A DNA stretch of 64,000 bases from positions 206,864 to 270,863 of the forward strand of contig JAJFLB010000023.1 of assembly GCA_021772915.1 (NCBI GenBank). Reading direction: 5' to 3'. Both the position numbers and the translations under genes were made by a program. Shown in pieces: positions 32,438 through 41,739 of the stretch (the first letter of the stretch is position 1; every line of letters begins with the position of its first letter). The notes under the pieces are model-generated. The model did no database searches and was not told the origin of the DNA. It saw only the letters and a list, made by a program, of their open reading frames with translations. Origin of the DNA: Gammaproteobacteria bacterium (GTDB lineage: Bacteria; Pseudomonadota; Gammaproteobacteria; Xanthomonadales; SZUA-36).

Positions 32438-34300
32438 ATGACAGACAAACCTGAATTATCCCTGGATATCACGGTAGACCCGAACGCGAACTTTAAGCCG
32501 CTATCGGACCACGTCGCCTTTGATCTTTGTTCGGCCTACTCCCTTTCTGAGGGCAGTCTTTTGCTCTACAACACGCGCACTGGCAATCGCACAAAGATTA
32601 CGCCTGATGTTTACACCGCACTATGGAGTTGCCAGCAGTTCAAAACCCTTGACCAGCATGTCAAGCAGATTATTGTTGAGCACCCGGGTATGGAAGGGCA
32701 GCAAGCCGATGTCCGAATGGTATTGGAAACCATGCTTAACGACGGCATGCTGCTGTCTGGGAAAAGAGTCTGCGACTCACTCAGGCAACAAACCGACAAG
32801 CAAGACATTAAGAAAGATGATAGTTCGCCAGTAGTTGTAATTATTACCTGGGAACGGCCAGAGGCACTCGAGCGCCTGCTGACATCCGTAGCCACAAACT
32901 GCAACACCGGGAAAGTCCACCGGCTGTATGTGGTGGACGACTCACGCCAGCAGGAAAACATCGGCCTTAACCAAGCGGCAGTTGACCAGTTTGCATCCAA
33001 GGTTAACACCCAAGTGAAGTATTTTGGTCAGACCGAGCAACAATCCCTACTGGAGCAGCTCGCAAAGAAACTACCCGACCATGAAAGCGCACTGCGTTTT
33101 CTCGCCGACCAGTCCCAATGGCGGGATCACTGGACCAGTGGCCTGGCCCGCAATCTTGCCTTACTCCTGTCCTGTGGTCACCGCCTTGTGATGCTGGATG
33201 ACGATACAATCTGTGATGTATACGAGCCTGATCAGCCAAAACCCAACATTACGTTTTCCACTGCTCAACGCGAGGCTGACTTTTTTGAGAACGAAAAGGG
33301 CTGGAAGCATCGGCACCAGCCAATCAATCCAGACGCCGTCGACCGCCACATGCAGTGCCTCGGTTTGCCGTTTTCCGTTGCACTGGGTGTCCTGGGTCAA
33401 AATAATCTGAAGCCAACCGGGCTCGAACACGCAAACGCGTTATTGCTCAACGATCTTAAGCAGGATTCATTGGTGCTGGTAACGGAGTGCGGTTCGTACG
33501 GTTGTCCCGGGATGGGTTCAAATACCTGGCTGCCGGATATGACACCAGATTCCATCAAGGCCATGCTGACATCCGAGCAGAAAACGCACAACGCCCTGAC
33601 CAAGCGGGCTGTTTGGTGTGGCCGCAACCAACCACACTTTGGGCCCCGTACCAACATGTCACAGATTACCGGCTTCGACAATCGCCACATGTTGCCGCCT
33701 TATTTACCCATCCTGCGTGGCGAAGACCGGTTGTTTGGCATTATGCTGAATTTCATGTTCCCATCGGCCGTGACACTGGACTATCCCTGGGCCATCCCCC
33801 ACCTGCCTCTGCCGGAGAGACATTGGACCGAAGAAGATCGGGATTTCACGCCGGGCGGGGCATTTCCACTATTATTCAACGAGCAGTTGCTGGAGCGAAA
33901 GTCATTCTGTGCCGCCGGCACCGACCAAGGACGTCTGACGGCGGTGGCGGCCTGGTACAGCGAACTGGCCACTGCCTCTGTAAGCTCCCTGACTTCAATG
34001 CACCGCGATGCCATGTTGCAGGAAATCTCGGAGCAACTCCAGCACTTGAGTTTCTTGCTGGCGGAGGCAGAGGCTGATTCTGCCCCAACCGAGTGGCAGG
34101 ATTATCTGAAAACTGGCATTACCCAGCTGGAGTCTGGATTGGACCTGACCAGCCATGAAGATTTCTCACTCAAGGGACTGCCAACAACCCTGGAAGGGAC
34201 TGAACTGGCTAACTTCTGGAAAGAAACATGGGCCGGCTTTGCAGCAGCCCTACATGCGTGGCCCGAAATTCGCGCTGCTGCGGCTGAACTGGACCCCTAA
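32438..34300 (+). CDS. PqqD-like (RRE) domain fused to a GT-A glycosyltransferase-like domain
   Basis: 620 residues, no membrane segments. Residues about 38-107 (GSLLLYNTRTGNRTKITPDVYTALWSC...MLNDGMLLS) follow the PqqD/RiPP recognition element pattern, a small winged helix that binds leader peptides. From about 130 a Rossmann-like GT-A fold begins (PVVVIITWERPEALERLLTSVA, LYVVDDS), reaching a metal-binding DDD at 254-256 in LVMLDDDTICDVY preceded by GLARNLALLLSCGH, as in GT2-type transferases. The C-terminal ~300 residues (GEDRLFGIMLNFMFP, HLPLPERHW) are unassigned. Inference: a peptide- or protein-directed sugar transferase; no precursor or other maturation enzyme is seen nearby. Confidence 0.6.
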   Translation: MTDKPELSLDITVDPNANFKPLSDHVAFDLCSAYSLSEGSLLLYNTRTGNRTKITPDVYTALWSCQQFKTLDQHVKQIIVEHPGMEGQQADVRMVLETMLNDGMLLSGKRVCDSLRQQTDKQDIKKDDSSPVVVIITWERPEALERLLTSVATNCNTGKVHRLYVVDDSRQQENIGLNQAAVDQFASKVNTQVKYFGQTEQQSLLEQLAKKLPDHESALRFLADQSQWRDHWTSGLARNLALLLSCGHRLVMLDDDTICDVYEPDQPKPNITFSTAQREADFFENEKGWKHRHQPINPDAVDRHMQCLGLPFSVALGVLGQNNLKPTGLEHANALLLNDLKQDSLVLVTECGSYGCPGMGSNTWLPDMTPDSIKAMLTSEQKTHNALTKRAVWCGRNQPHFGPRTNMSQITGFDNRHMLPPYLPILRGEDRLFGIMLNFMFPSAVTLDYPWAIPHLPLPERHWTEEDRDFTPGGAFPLLFNEQLLERKSFCAAGTDQGRLTAVAAWYSELATASVSSLTSMHRDAMLQEISEQLQHLSFLLAEAEADSAPTEWQDYLKTGITQLESGLDLTSHEDFSLKGLPTTLEGTELANFWKETWAGFAAALHAWPEIRAAAAELDP

Positions 34301-34334
34301 CCCGCATATTTCACCAGCTGGTGAAATATGCGGG
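34301..34334. terminator. Perfect 34-bp palindrome between convergent genes (family C)
   Basis: CCCGCATATTTCACCAG followed directly by its exact complement. It starts at the base after the stop codon of the upstream gene and lies 14 bases from the end of thrC, so it can act as a bidirectional terminator. Its arms match the family C repeat at 8624-8677. Confidence 0.8.
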
Positions 34335-34348
34335 CTAAAAGCCTCCAC

Positions 34349-35635
34349 TCAGGATCTTTGTCCCTCCAGTAAGAAACCACGCAACATTTTGTAATCGGCC
34401 GGCATTACCTCGCTTAATACCTGTAGTTCAGCGACACGTGCAAGCTCAGCAGGTAATGATATTGATTGCTTGAGTGCGGCTGAAAGCGTTTCCACGAATT
34501 TGGCCGGGTGGGCAGTACACAAAAACACACCCGTCTCGTCATCTGCCAGATTATCCTGCAACGCTTTCCAGGCCAGGGAGCTGTGTGGGTCGGCGAGGTA
34601 GCCGGTATCATTGAGGTCGCGAACCGCGGTGATGGTTTCAGCATCATCAATGGCAAAAGACGTCAGCAGGGTCTCTAACTCCAAACCATGGCGTTCACCC
34701 AGTTCCAACACCCGGGGAAAATTGTTCGGCAAGGATATATCCATCGCATTGGTCAAAGTCGCCACCGTTGGTCGTGGCTCCCATTTTCCGGAGCGCAGAA
34801 ATCTTGGCACGGTATCGTTTCGATTGGTGGCGGCGATCATACGTTTTGCCGGCAGTCCCATGGCAAAAGCCAGCAGACCGGCGGTGATATTGCCAAAATT
34901 TCCGCTGGGAACGCTGAATACCGGTTCCACCCCACGCGGTAACCTGGCGACCGCTTCAAAGTAATAACAAACTTGCGCCAGCAGGCGGGCTACATTGATC
35001 GAGTTGGCCGAGTTCAACCCCAGTGTTGAAACCAATTCTGAATCATCAAACGATTGCTTGACCAATTGTTGGCAGGCATCAAAATCATCGTCAATGGCAA
35101 TGGTACGAATATTGCCCCCCAGGGTGCAAAACAGTTTTTCCTGCAAAGGTGTGATTTTGCCGCTTGGATACAGGATGACGACATCAATAGTCGGCTGACC
35201 ATAGAAAGCATGCGCTACGGCAGCGCCTGTATCGCCGGATGTTGCTGTCAGTATGGTGGTGCGTTGTGCGGCATTGAACGCGGCCAGGCACTGCGCCATA
35301 AAACGCGCACCAAAATCTTTAAACGCCAGCGACGGGCCGTAAAAAAGCTCAAGCGCGTACACCCTTGCAGAAACACGTTTGAGTGTAAGTGGAAAGTTAA
35401 ACGCCCTTTCAACACAGCCCTCGAGGGTGTCCACAGCCATGGATTCGCCTACCAGGTGTTGCAGGATGATCGTGCTGCGGCGCACGAAATCCATCTCCAA
35501 CAAACCCTGTACATCCTTTAGGGTCTCGAGACGTTCCGGAAACAACAGACCTTGACCCTTTCCGAGCCCTGTAACCACCGCCTGCGGAAAACTCATGCCT
35601 TGCTCTGGGTGGGCTATGTTGATGAACTGCACCAT
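34349..35635 (-). CDS. thrC: Threonine synthase
   Basis: PLP enzyme converting O-phosphohomoserine to threonine. 428 residues, the E. coli-type length. It begins FINIAHPEQGMSFPQAVVTGLGKGQGL-like, PLP lysine in GPSLAFKDFGARF (about residue 107), TATSGDTGAAVAHAF and the phosphate loop VPSGNFGNITAG. It is last in the asnB-thrA-thrB-thrC operon, 31 bases after thrB. Confidence 0.96.
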   Translation of the reverse strand: MVQFINIAHPEQGMSFPQAVVTGLGKGQGLLFPERLETLKDVQGLLEMDFVRRSTIILQHLVGESMAVDTLEGCVERAFNFPLTLKRVSARVYALELFYGPSLAFKDFGARFMAQCLAAFNAAQRTTILTATSGDTGAAVAHAFYGQPTIDVVILYPSGKITPLQEKLFCTLGGNIRTIAIDDDFDACQQLVKQSFDDSELVSTLGLNSANSINVARLLAQVCYYFEAVARLPRGVEPVFSVPSGNFGNITAGLLAFAMGLPAKRMIAATNRNDTVPRFLRSGKWEPRPTVATLTNAMDISLPNNFPRVLELGERHGLELETLLTSFAIDDAETITAVRDLNDTGYLADPHSSLAWKALQDNLADDETGVFLCTAHPAKFVETLSAALKQSISLPAELARVAELQVLSEVMPADYKMLRGFLLEGQRS

Positions 35636-35666
35636 CTTTTACTTCCTGGGGGCCTACACGCCCGGG

Positions 35667-36635
35667 TCAAACCTCCCTGGCGCCGGCAAGATCAATCCTG
35701 CAAACGTGCACAAAGCCGTTGTCACTTTTTATATAGTGTTGCTGTAACCAATCCACCATTTTTTGTACGACCTGCCCGTCGTCCGCAAGACAAAATATAG
35801 TCGGGCCGGAGCCTGAAATTCCAGTAGCCAGCGCCCCCATGCCCGCCAAGGCCACCCTGGCCGCTTCAAAACCCGGCAACAGTGACGCACGGTAGGGTTC
35901 GGCCAGTAAATCAACCATACAGGCAGCAGCAGCTCTGGCCTCGCCCTGGTGTAGCTCATGAACAAACAGCGCCAAGTTTGCGGCGTGTGCAATCGCCGTT
36001 TTACGGTCATAATTTGATGGCAGAACCCCACGTGCTTCGCGGGTGTCCAACCGCGTGCCCGGCCACGCTACTACACACTGCCAATGGCCTGGCCACGGCA
36101 AGGCATACTGGCTTGCACGATCCGGTGGGCACAAACGTAACCCACCGAGCAAGCATGGGGCGATGTTGTCCAGCACCACCTCGCCGTTGATGCTACCCTC
36201 CATCTCAGCCATCAACTGCAATAATGCCGGGCGATTCAATGGCCGGCCAAAATACTGGTTGAGCGCCACCAGCACCGCTACGATAGAGCTGGCGCTGGAA
36301 CCCAGCCCACTGCCCACCGGCAGGCATTTTTCCAGCAAAATATTCAGTGGCCGGACAGTGGCTCCCTCAGCGACTGCCGCCCGATCAAAGCGCCGGCAGG
36401 AACCAATAACAATATTCTGCTCCTGATCTTGTGGCAACGCATGGGCAAATGGACCTTCGATACGCAGATTCCAGTCATCCGGCCGGCCGGGCAAGACGCT
36501 GACACAATCACCCAACAGGCTACCATCCACTGGCGCCAGAGCCAGTCCGATGGCATCAAAGCCTACCGAAAGATTGCCACATGATGCAGGTGCGTAAACC
36601 GTAAGCGTTTTGTCGCTCGAGGGCATCATGCTCAC
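35667..36635 (-). CDS. thrB: Homoserine kinase (GHMP family)
   Basis: Phosphorylates homoserine with ATP. 322 residues. ATP loop LPVGSGLGSSASSIVAVLVALN (about 108), N-terminal YAPASCGNLSVGFDAIGLAL and C-terminal GAGVSGSGPT-type motif, here GISGSGPTIFCLA. GTG at 36635 overlaps the thrA stop in GTGA; ATG codons at 36629 and 36626 are alternatives. Translation is coupled to thrA. Confidence 0.95.
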   Translation of the reverse strand: MSMMPSSDKTLTVYAPASCGNLSVGFDAIGLALAPVDGSLLGDCVSVLPGRPDDWNLRIEGPFAHALPQDQEQNIVIGSCRRFDRAAVAEGATVRPLNILLEKCLPVGSGLGSSASSIVAVLVALNQYFGRPLNRPALLQLMAEMEGSINGEVVLDNIAPCLLGGLRLCPPDRASQYALPWPGHWQCVVAWPGTRLDTREARGVLPSNYDRKTAIAHAANLALFVHELHQGEARAAAACMVDLLAEPYRASLLPGFEAARVALAGMGALATGISGSGPTIFCLADDGQVVQKMVDWLQQHYIKSDNGFVHVCRIDLAGAREV

Positions 36636-39082
36636 AGGTCCAGCGGTCTCCAGGCCGTGCGCAGAAGGTCACCAAAAACACCAGCTGCGGTCACTTCGGC
36701 ACCGGCGCCATAACCCCTCAACACCAGCGGGATAGGCTGGTAATAACGGGTATGCAATACCAGGGCGTTCTCGCCATCACGGATCGAGCCCAGGGGTTGG
36801 TCCCTGGGTACAGTATCGACTGAAACCCTGCAAACGCCATCTTCAATCTGACCCACGTAGCGCAAAACACCGGCGTCAACACGAGCTTGTTCAACCCGCG
36901 CCGCAAAGCCCTCATCCAGTTCTTGCAAACGCGAAACCAGTTCTGCGCTATCGGCATCAGCCGCAAAACCATTTTCAATCACGCCTTCAACTTCGATGTC
37001 ATCAAGCTCCAGCTCAAGTCCGACCTCACGTGCAACAATCAGCAGTTTTCGTGCCACGTCCATACCGGAGAGGTCATCCCTGGGATCCGGCTCGGTGAAT
37101 CCCAGTTGCATGGCCTTTTCCACGGCAGCAGAAAACGCCACCCCGTCTTCCAGCATGCCAAAAATCATGGACAGTGAGCCTGACAATATGCCCCCGAACT
37201 TGTGTAGTACATCACCGGAGCGGATCAGGGACTGGAGTGTATCGATGACTGGCAACCCAGCACCCACATTGGTTTCATACATGAATTTGCGAAAATGCCG
37301 CGTCGCGGTGTCACGCATTTCGCGGTAGTAGTCCATGTCAGCCGTGTTGGCCTTCTTGTTGGCGGTCACGACATTGAACCCATTGGCCAGGAAACGTGTG
37401 TACTCACCGGCAAGGCCTTCATCCGTTGTGCAATCAATGATGGTCGGATTTAACAACCCCAACTGTTTACGGATATCAATAATGTCGTCTACGGTCCAGG
37501 CACGGCCCTGCTCTTCGAGATCTTGCTGCCAGCTGGCAAGCTTGATTGTATCGTGCCCAAGCAACAGTTTGCGGCTATTTGCAATGGCACGTACATGCAA
37601 AGCCCGATTGTCAGCAGACAGTGTACCCCCCTGGTTCTGAAACTGTTCCAACAAGACCGAACCCACGTTGCCACAACCCAACAGAATGACATCCATATGG
37701 CTGGTATGGCCAAACAACGAAGTGTGACAGGCACGTACCGCAGCGTGGGCATCCTGCTGCTCAACCACCACGGCAATGGCACACTCGGTGGAGCCTTGCG
37801 CGACCACCTCAACATTAACCCCGGCGGCAGATATGGCACTCAGGAAGCGTGCGGCGATACCGCGGTAATGCCGCATACCGTCACCCACCAGAGTAATTAC
37901 CGAGCGCCGATCCATTAAGGTGATACCACTTATCAGGCCATGCAGAAGCTCAAAATGAAAAGTCTCGGTCAATGCCTCGGAGGCTCTTTTTGCCTCGCTA
38001 CTACGCACACACAAGGTAATGCTGTATTCCGACGAGGACTGAACAATCAGCAGCACCGATATGGACTGGCTGGCCAGCGCCTCCATCACCCGTCGGGCGA
38101 CACCGACACGTCCGCGCATACCGCCACCCTGTAGCGTAATACTGGCGACATCGTCCAGGTGTGAGATCCCCCTGACCACGGTTGGTTTTTCGGTGTCTGC
38201 ATGAATCAGGGTGCCGGCGAGGTCCGGGTGGTATGTATTTCTTATCTCGCAGGGAATGGCAGCACTCATCAACGGCGTGAGTGCCTTGGCGCTGATGACC
38301 TTGGCTCCGAAATAAGACAATTCCATGGCCTCTTCGTAGCTGGCCTCCTGCAGACACTTCGCACTGGCAACAATGGCCGGATCCGCGGTAAAGAAGCCGT
38401 CGACATCTTTCCAGATCTGGCAACTGCGTGCATTGAGGGCTGCAGCCACGCTGGCTGCCGAATAATCCGAACCATTCCTGCCCAGAAGTTGCGGTCGACC
38501 CAGGTCATTGCAACCATAAAACCCGGGTAAAACCAGAATGCGATTATCATCACCGGTTACCTGACGCAACAGGGGTGCCGCTGCCTCAACGTCTACCAGG
38601 CTGTCGAGATAACTGTCATTGGCCAGCGGTAAAACACCGGTATCTGACCAACGCGCAGACTGTCCTTGTCCCTGTAACAGGTCGCACATCAAACGACTGC
38701 TGAAACCTTCGCCTGTTGACAGGATCTCGGCCCGCACTTCCGGCGGGCACTGTTCCAGCAGTGCTGTGCCTTCAAGACGGATTACGAGCCGCTGTTGCTG
38801 CTCACCCAAAAATGCCCTGGCAAGGGGGCATGCCAGATCTGCCTCCTCCAGTTGCTTCAGGATTGACAGCTCCTTGTTGCTGATTTCATCGATGACTGCC
38901 TTGAAGTCACCCCCTTCAACCGCCGCCTTTATTGCACCTTCCAGCAGATCAGTGACACCATAAATGGCTGACAGCACAACGACCACTTTTTCGCTGCTCG
39001 CTGCATTACCGATGATATCGGCGCCTGCGAGGAATCCTTCCACGGTTGCCAGTGAGGACCCTCCAAATTTCTGCACCAACAT
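36632..39082 (-). CDS. thrA: Bifunctional aspartokinase I/homoserine dehydrogenase I
   Basis: Catalyses the first and third steps of threonine synthesis. 816 residues (E. coli 820). N-terminal aspartokinase (VQKFGGSSLATVEGF), central ACT regulatory region (about 315-450, SITLQGGGMRGRVGVARRV, GDGMRHYRGIAARFLSAISAAGVNVE), then the NAD(P) domain of homoserine dehydrogenase (LLGCGNVGSVLLEQF, about 467) and catalytic part (ANKKANTADMDYY, GLPVIDTLQSLIRSGD, FTEPDPRDDLSGMDVARK). Its ATG shares one base with the asnB stop (TGATG). Feedback inhibition by threonine is expected from the ACT domains. Confidence 0.97.
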   Translation of the reverse strand: MLVQKFGGSSLATVEGFLAGADIIGNAASSEKVVVVLSAIYGVTDLLEGAIKAAVEGGDFKAVIDEISNKELSILKQLEEADLACPLARAFLGEQQQRLVIRLEGTALLEQCPPEVRAEILSTGEGFSSRLMCDLLQGQGQSARWSDTGVLPLANDSYLDSLVDVEAAAPLLRQVTGDDNRILVLPGFYGCNDLGRPQLLGRNGSDYSAASVAAALNARSCQIWKDVDGFFTADPAIVASAKCLQEASYEEAMELSYFGAKVISAKALTPLMSAAIPCEIRNTYHPDLAGTLIHADTEKPTVVRGISHLDDVASITLQGGGMRGRVGVARRVMEALASQSISVLLIVQSSSEYSITLCVRSSEAKRASEALTETFHFELLHGLISGITLMDRRSVITLVGDGMRHYRGIAARFLSAISAAGVNVEVVAQGSTECAIAVVVEQQDAHAAVRACHTSLFGHTSHMDVILLGCGNVGSVLLEQFQNQGGTLSADNRALHVRAIANSRKLLLGHDTIKLASWQQDLEEQGRAWTVDDIIDIRKQLGLLNPTIIDCTTDEGLAGEYTRFLANGFNVVTANKKANTADMDYYREMRDTATRHFRKFMYETNVGAGLPVIDTLQSLIRSGDVLHKFGGILSGSLSMIFGMLEDGVAFSAAVEKAMQLGFTEPDPRDDLSGMDVARKLLIVAREVGLELELDDIEVEGVIENGFAADADSAELVSRLQELDEGFAARVEQARVDAGVLRYVGQIEDGVCRVSVDTVPRDQPLGSIRDGENALVLHTRYYQPIPLVLRGYGAGAEVTAAGVFGDLLRTAWRPLDL

Positions 39083-40746
39083 CAGTACGCTTCCTGGTGG
39101 ACCGATCGAACCGCACGGCCGGATGGATCATCCAACTCCTGCAGGCTGCTGTCCCACAAAACGGCCTCCGGTGTACTGCAAGCCACTGAAGGACCACCCG
39201 GCACACACTCGGCCGCACTCGGCGATGGGAAATGGTGGTCAAACATGGTTCGAAACAGGTAGGCCTCCTGGGTTGCGGGGGTATTGAAAGGGAACCGCTT
39301 TGCTGCCTGTGTCATTTGTTTTGCACTGACCCGGGTTTTTGCGTGGTCGCGAATGCCATCGATCCAGCTGTAGCCCACACCATCGGAAAACTGCTCTTTT
39401 TGCCGCCACACAATTTCTTCCGGTAACAGGTCGGAAAAGGCCTCGCGCAATATCTGCTTTTCCATTTTGCCCGCGGTAATCATTTTGTCTTTCGGATTGA
39501 TCGACATGGCCACATCCAGGAATTCACGGTCGAGGAACGGCACACGGGCCTCCACACCCCAGGCGGCCATGGATTTGTTGGCACGCAAACAGTCATAGCT
39601 GTGCAGGCGGGATAGCTTTCGCACGGTTTCTTCGTGGAAAGCTTGCGCATTCGGCGCCTTATGAAAGTAAAGGTAACCACCGAAAACCTCGTCGGCGCCC
39701 TCACCTGAAAGCACCATTTTGATACCCATGGCGTGGATTTTTCGTGCCAATAAATACATGGGTGTGGCCGCGCGGATCGTGGTTACGTCGTAAGTTTCAA
39801 GGTGGTAGATAACCTCATCCATGGCATCAAGGCCCTCCTGCAAGGTAAACACAAAACCGTGGTGTACCGTGCCAATGTGCCCGGCAACTTTCTCCGCGGC
39901 CGCCAGATCAGGCGAGCCCTCCAGCCCGATAGCAAACGAATGCAGCCGTGGCCACCACGCCGGACTGCGTTCCCTGTCCTCAACCCGCATACCGGCGTGT
40001 TTTTGCGTAAGGGCAGCGATGATGGACGAGTCCAGTCCACCGGAGAGCAACACGCCGTAAGGCACGTCGGTCATCAAGTGACTGATTACCGAATTCTCCA
40101 GTGCCTTGCTCACTTGCTGCACATCGGTGGAAGCGTTTTCCACCGCCGGATAATCTTGCCAGGGCCGAGCGTAATACGCCTTTGGCTGGTCGTCACCCTT
40201 CATCCAGTAATGCCCGGGAGGAAACTCTGAGACCACGTTGCAGACATCCAACAGGGCTTTCATTTCCGAAGCCACGTACAACTGGTGTTGGTCATCAAAG
40301 CCGTAATACAGGGGGATAATCCCGATGGGATCGCGTGCGATCAGGTAGCGGCCGTCGGCTTCATCATATAAAACAAAAGCAAACATACCCTGTAGCTGGT
40401 TCAGAAAATCACTGCCGTACTCACGGTACAACGGCAGGATCACTTCGCAATCTGACTCGGTACTGAACTCATATGACCGCGTGAGTGTTTCACGCAGCGC
40501 ACGGTGATTGTAGATTTCACCATTGACCGCCAATGACTGCTGACCATCGGGTGACAGCAAAGGCTGCGCACCGGTGTTGACATCCACAATGGCCAGACGC
40601 TCGTGTGCCAGGACAGCACCATCACAAATGTGTATGCCGCTCCAGTCCGGCCCGCGATGACGCAGCAGACGTGATTGGCGCAAAGCCATCTGCCGTACCG
40701 CTTGTAAATCTGTGCAAATATCCAGCACAACAAATATAGAACACAT
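39082..40746 (-). CDS. asnB: Asparagine synthetase B (glutamine-hydrolysing)
   Basis: Makes asparagine from aspartate, ATP and glutamine. The ATG at 40746 places the nucleophile Cys at position 2 (MCSIFVVLDI), which decides the start over an upstream in-frame ATG. 554 residues, as in E. coli AsnB. Glutaminase part with RHRGPDWSG and VNGEIYNH; synthetase P-loop LLSGGLDSSIIAALT (about 232), and GEGADEVFGGYLYFHKAP. It overlaps thrA by one base, joining asparagine and threonine synthesis, both aspartate-consuming, in one operon. Confidence 0.96.
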   Translation of the reverse strand: MCSIFVVLDICTDLQAVRQMALRQSRLLRHRGPDWSGIHICDGAVLAHERLAIVDVNTGAQPLLSPDGQQSLAVNGEIYNHRALRETLTRSYEFSTESDCEVILPLYREYGSDFLNQLQGMFAFVLYDEADGRYLIARDPIGIIPLYYGFDDQHQLYVASEMKALLDVCNVVSEFPPGHYWMKGDDQPKAYYARPWQDYPAVENASTDVQQVSKALENSVISHLMTDVPYGVLLSGGLDSSIIAALTQKHAGMRVEDRERSPAWWPRLHSFAIGLEGSPDLAAAEKVAGHIGTVHHGFVFTLQEGLDAMDEVIYHLETYDVTTIRAATPMYLLARKIHAMGIKMVLSGEGADEVFGGYLYFHKAPNAQAFHEETVRKLSRLHSYDCLRANKSMAAWGVEARVPFLDREFLDVAMSINPKDKMITAGKMEKQILREAFSDLLPEEIVWRQKEQFSDGVGYSWIDGIRDHAKTRVSAKQMTQAAKRFPFNTPATQEAYLFRTMFDHHFPSPSAAECVPGGPSVACSTPEAVLWDSSLQELDDPSGRAVRSVHQEAY

Positions 40747-40880
40747 GTTTTTTCCCGAAACCACTCAGCCAAGATGCATGCTTGCATGATACTTGCAGTG
40801 GATAGAGCATGGAACCACCTTGCGAGCATTTTGCTTACAACACCAGCACGGGCCGAATTGGTCACTGCGTCAAATGAACA

Positions 40881-41687
40881 ATGAAGATCGATATAATTGC
40901 AGCCAACTATTTGATGGATGACCATACGATCATGGCAGGTGTTGTAATTCGAAACTTCGAGGACCTGATACGATGCTGGGCTCCTGAGGTGGAGAATTTT
41001 TATTTCGTACAGGTTGGGGCCAACAATCCACGCTGCGGCGATCCGCTATACAGGTTTGTCAGGGATATGAACTGGGGTGGCATACTGATCGAGCCGCAGA
41101 AATGGGTATTCGAAGAGCAATTGCTGCCCGCCTACCTCGATTGCACCGGACTGTTTTTTGAAAACGTCGCCATCGCCGAAGAGGACGGCGCAGGCGAACT
41201 GTTCAAACTTGCTATCAGCCGACAACGCTGGGCGACGGGCATTGCCTCCCTGAGCATGGGCCATATAACCGCCCACATCGAACGCGGATTTGTTGAGCAA
41301 AATATAGGCAATAGGCGTGCTGACCTTCCGGAATCCAAGGAAGACTACGTCGATGTGGAGCAAATTCGGACCATGCGCTTCGACTCGTTGCTGGACAAGT
41401 ACCATCCCGCAAAGATCGACCTGTTGCAGATCGATGCCGAGGGCCACGACTACCGACTGTTGCAGCTCTTTGACTTCGATCGTTACCGGCCGGGAATCGT
41501 ACAATGGGAGTCACTTCACATGTCTCCCGATGAGCGTACAAACGCCCTTGATCATATGTGTGGTCTGGATTACCTCTGTTTTAAATCGAGCATCAACGTC
41601 GTATCCGTTCAGCAGTTCGTAGTTGACCGCCTTGGCCTGGGATTTGCAGATGCTCCGCTACGACGGCCGCCACTGACGCTTAAATGA
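40881..41687 (+). CDS. FkbM family methyltransferase
   Basis: SAM-dependent O-methyltransferase of about 268 residues. Motifs: FYFVQVGANNPRCGDPLYRF (SAM binding, about 40), GGILIEPQKWVFEEQL, and KIDLLQIDAEGHDYRLLQLFDFDRYRPGIVQWE (about 178). Family members methylate sugars or small molecules in surface glycans and antibiotics. It is divergent from asnB and faces polysaccharide acetylation genes. No clear ribosome binding site. GC content is lower in the following genes. Confidence 0.87.
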   Translation: MKIDIIAANYLMDDHTIMAGVVIRNFEDLIRCWAPEVENFYFVQVGANNPRCGDPLYRFVRDMNWGGILIEPQKWVFEEQLLPAYLDCTGLFFENVAIAEEDGAGELFKLAISRQRWATGIASLSMGHITAHIERGFVEQNIGNRRADLPESKEDYVDVEQIRTMRFDSLLDKYHPAKIDLLQIDAEGHDYRLLQLFDFDRYRPGIVQWESLHMSPDERTNALDHMCGLDYLCFKSSINVVSVQQFVVDRLGLGFADAPLRRPPLTLK

Positions 41688-41739
41688 GCAGCAAGGTGAT
41701 TGGTTCAATGTAGTCTTCTCTCAGCATTCTGTGGTGCGC

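Noticed and set aside
40622..40880. Leader peptide/attenuator for the asnB-thrABC operon
   Set aside because: No short frame rich in Thr or Ile and no terminator/antiterminator pair was found between asnB and the divergent gene.
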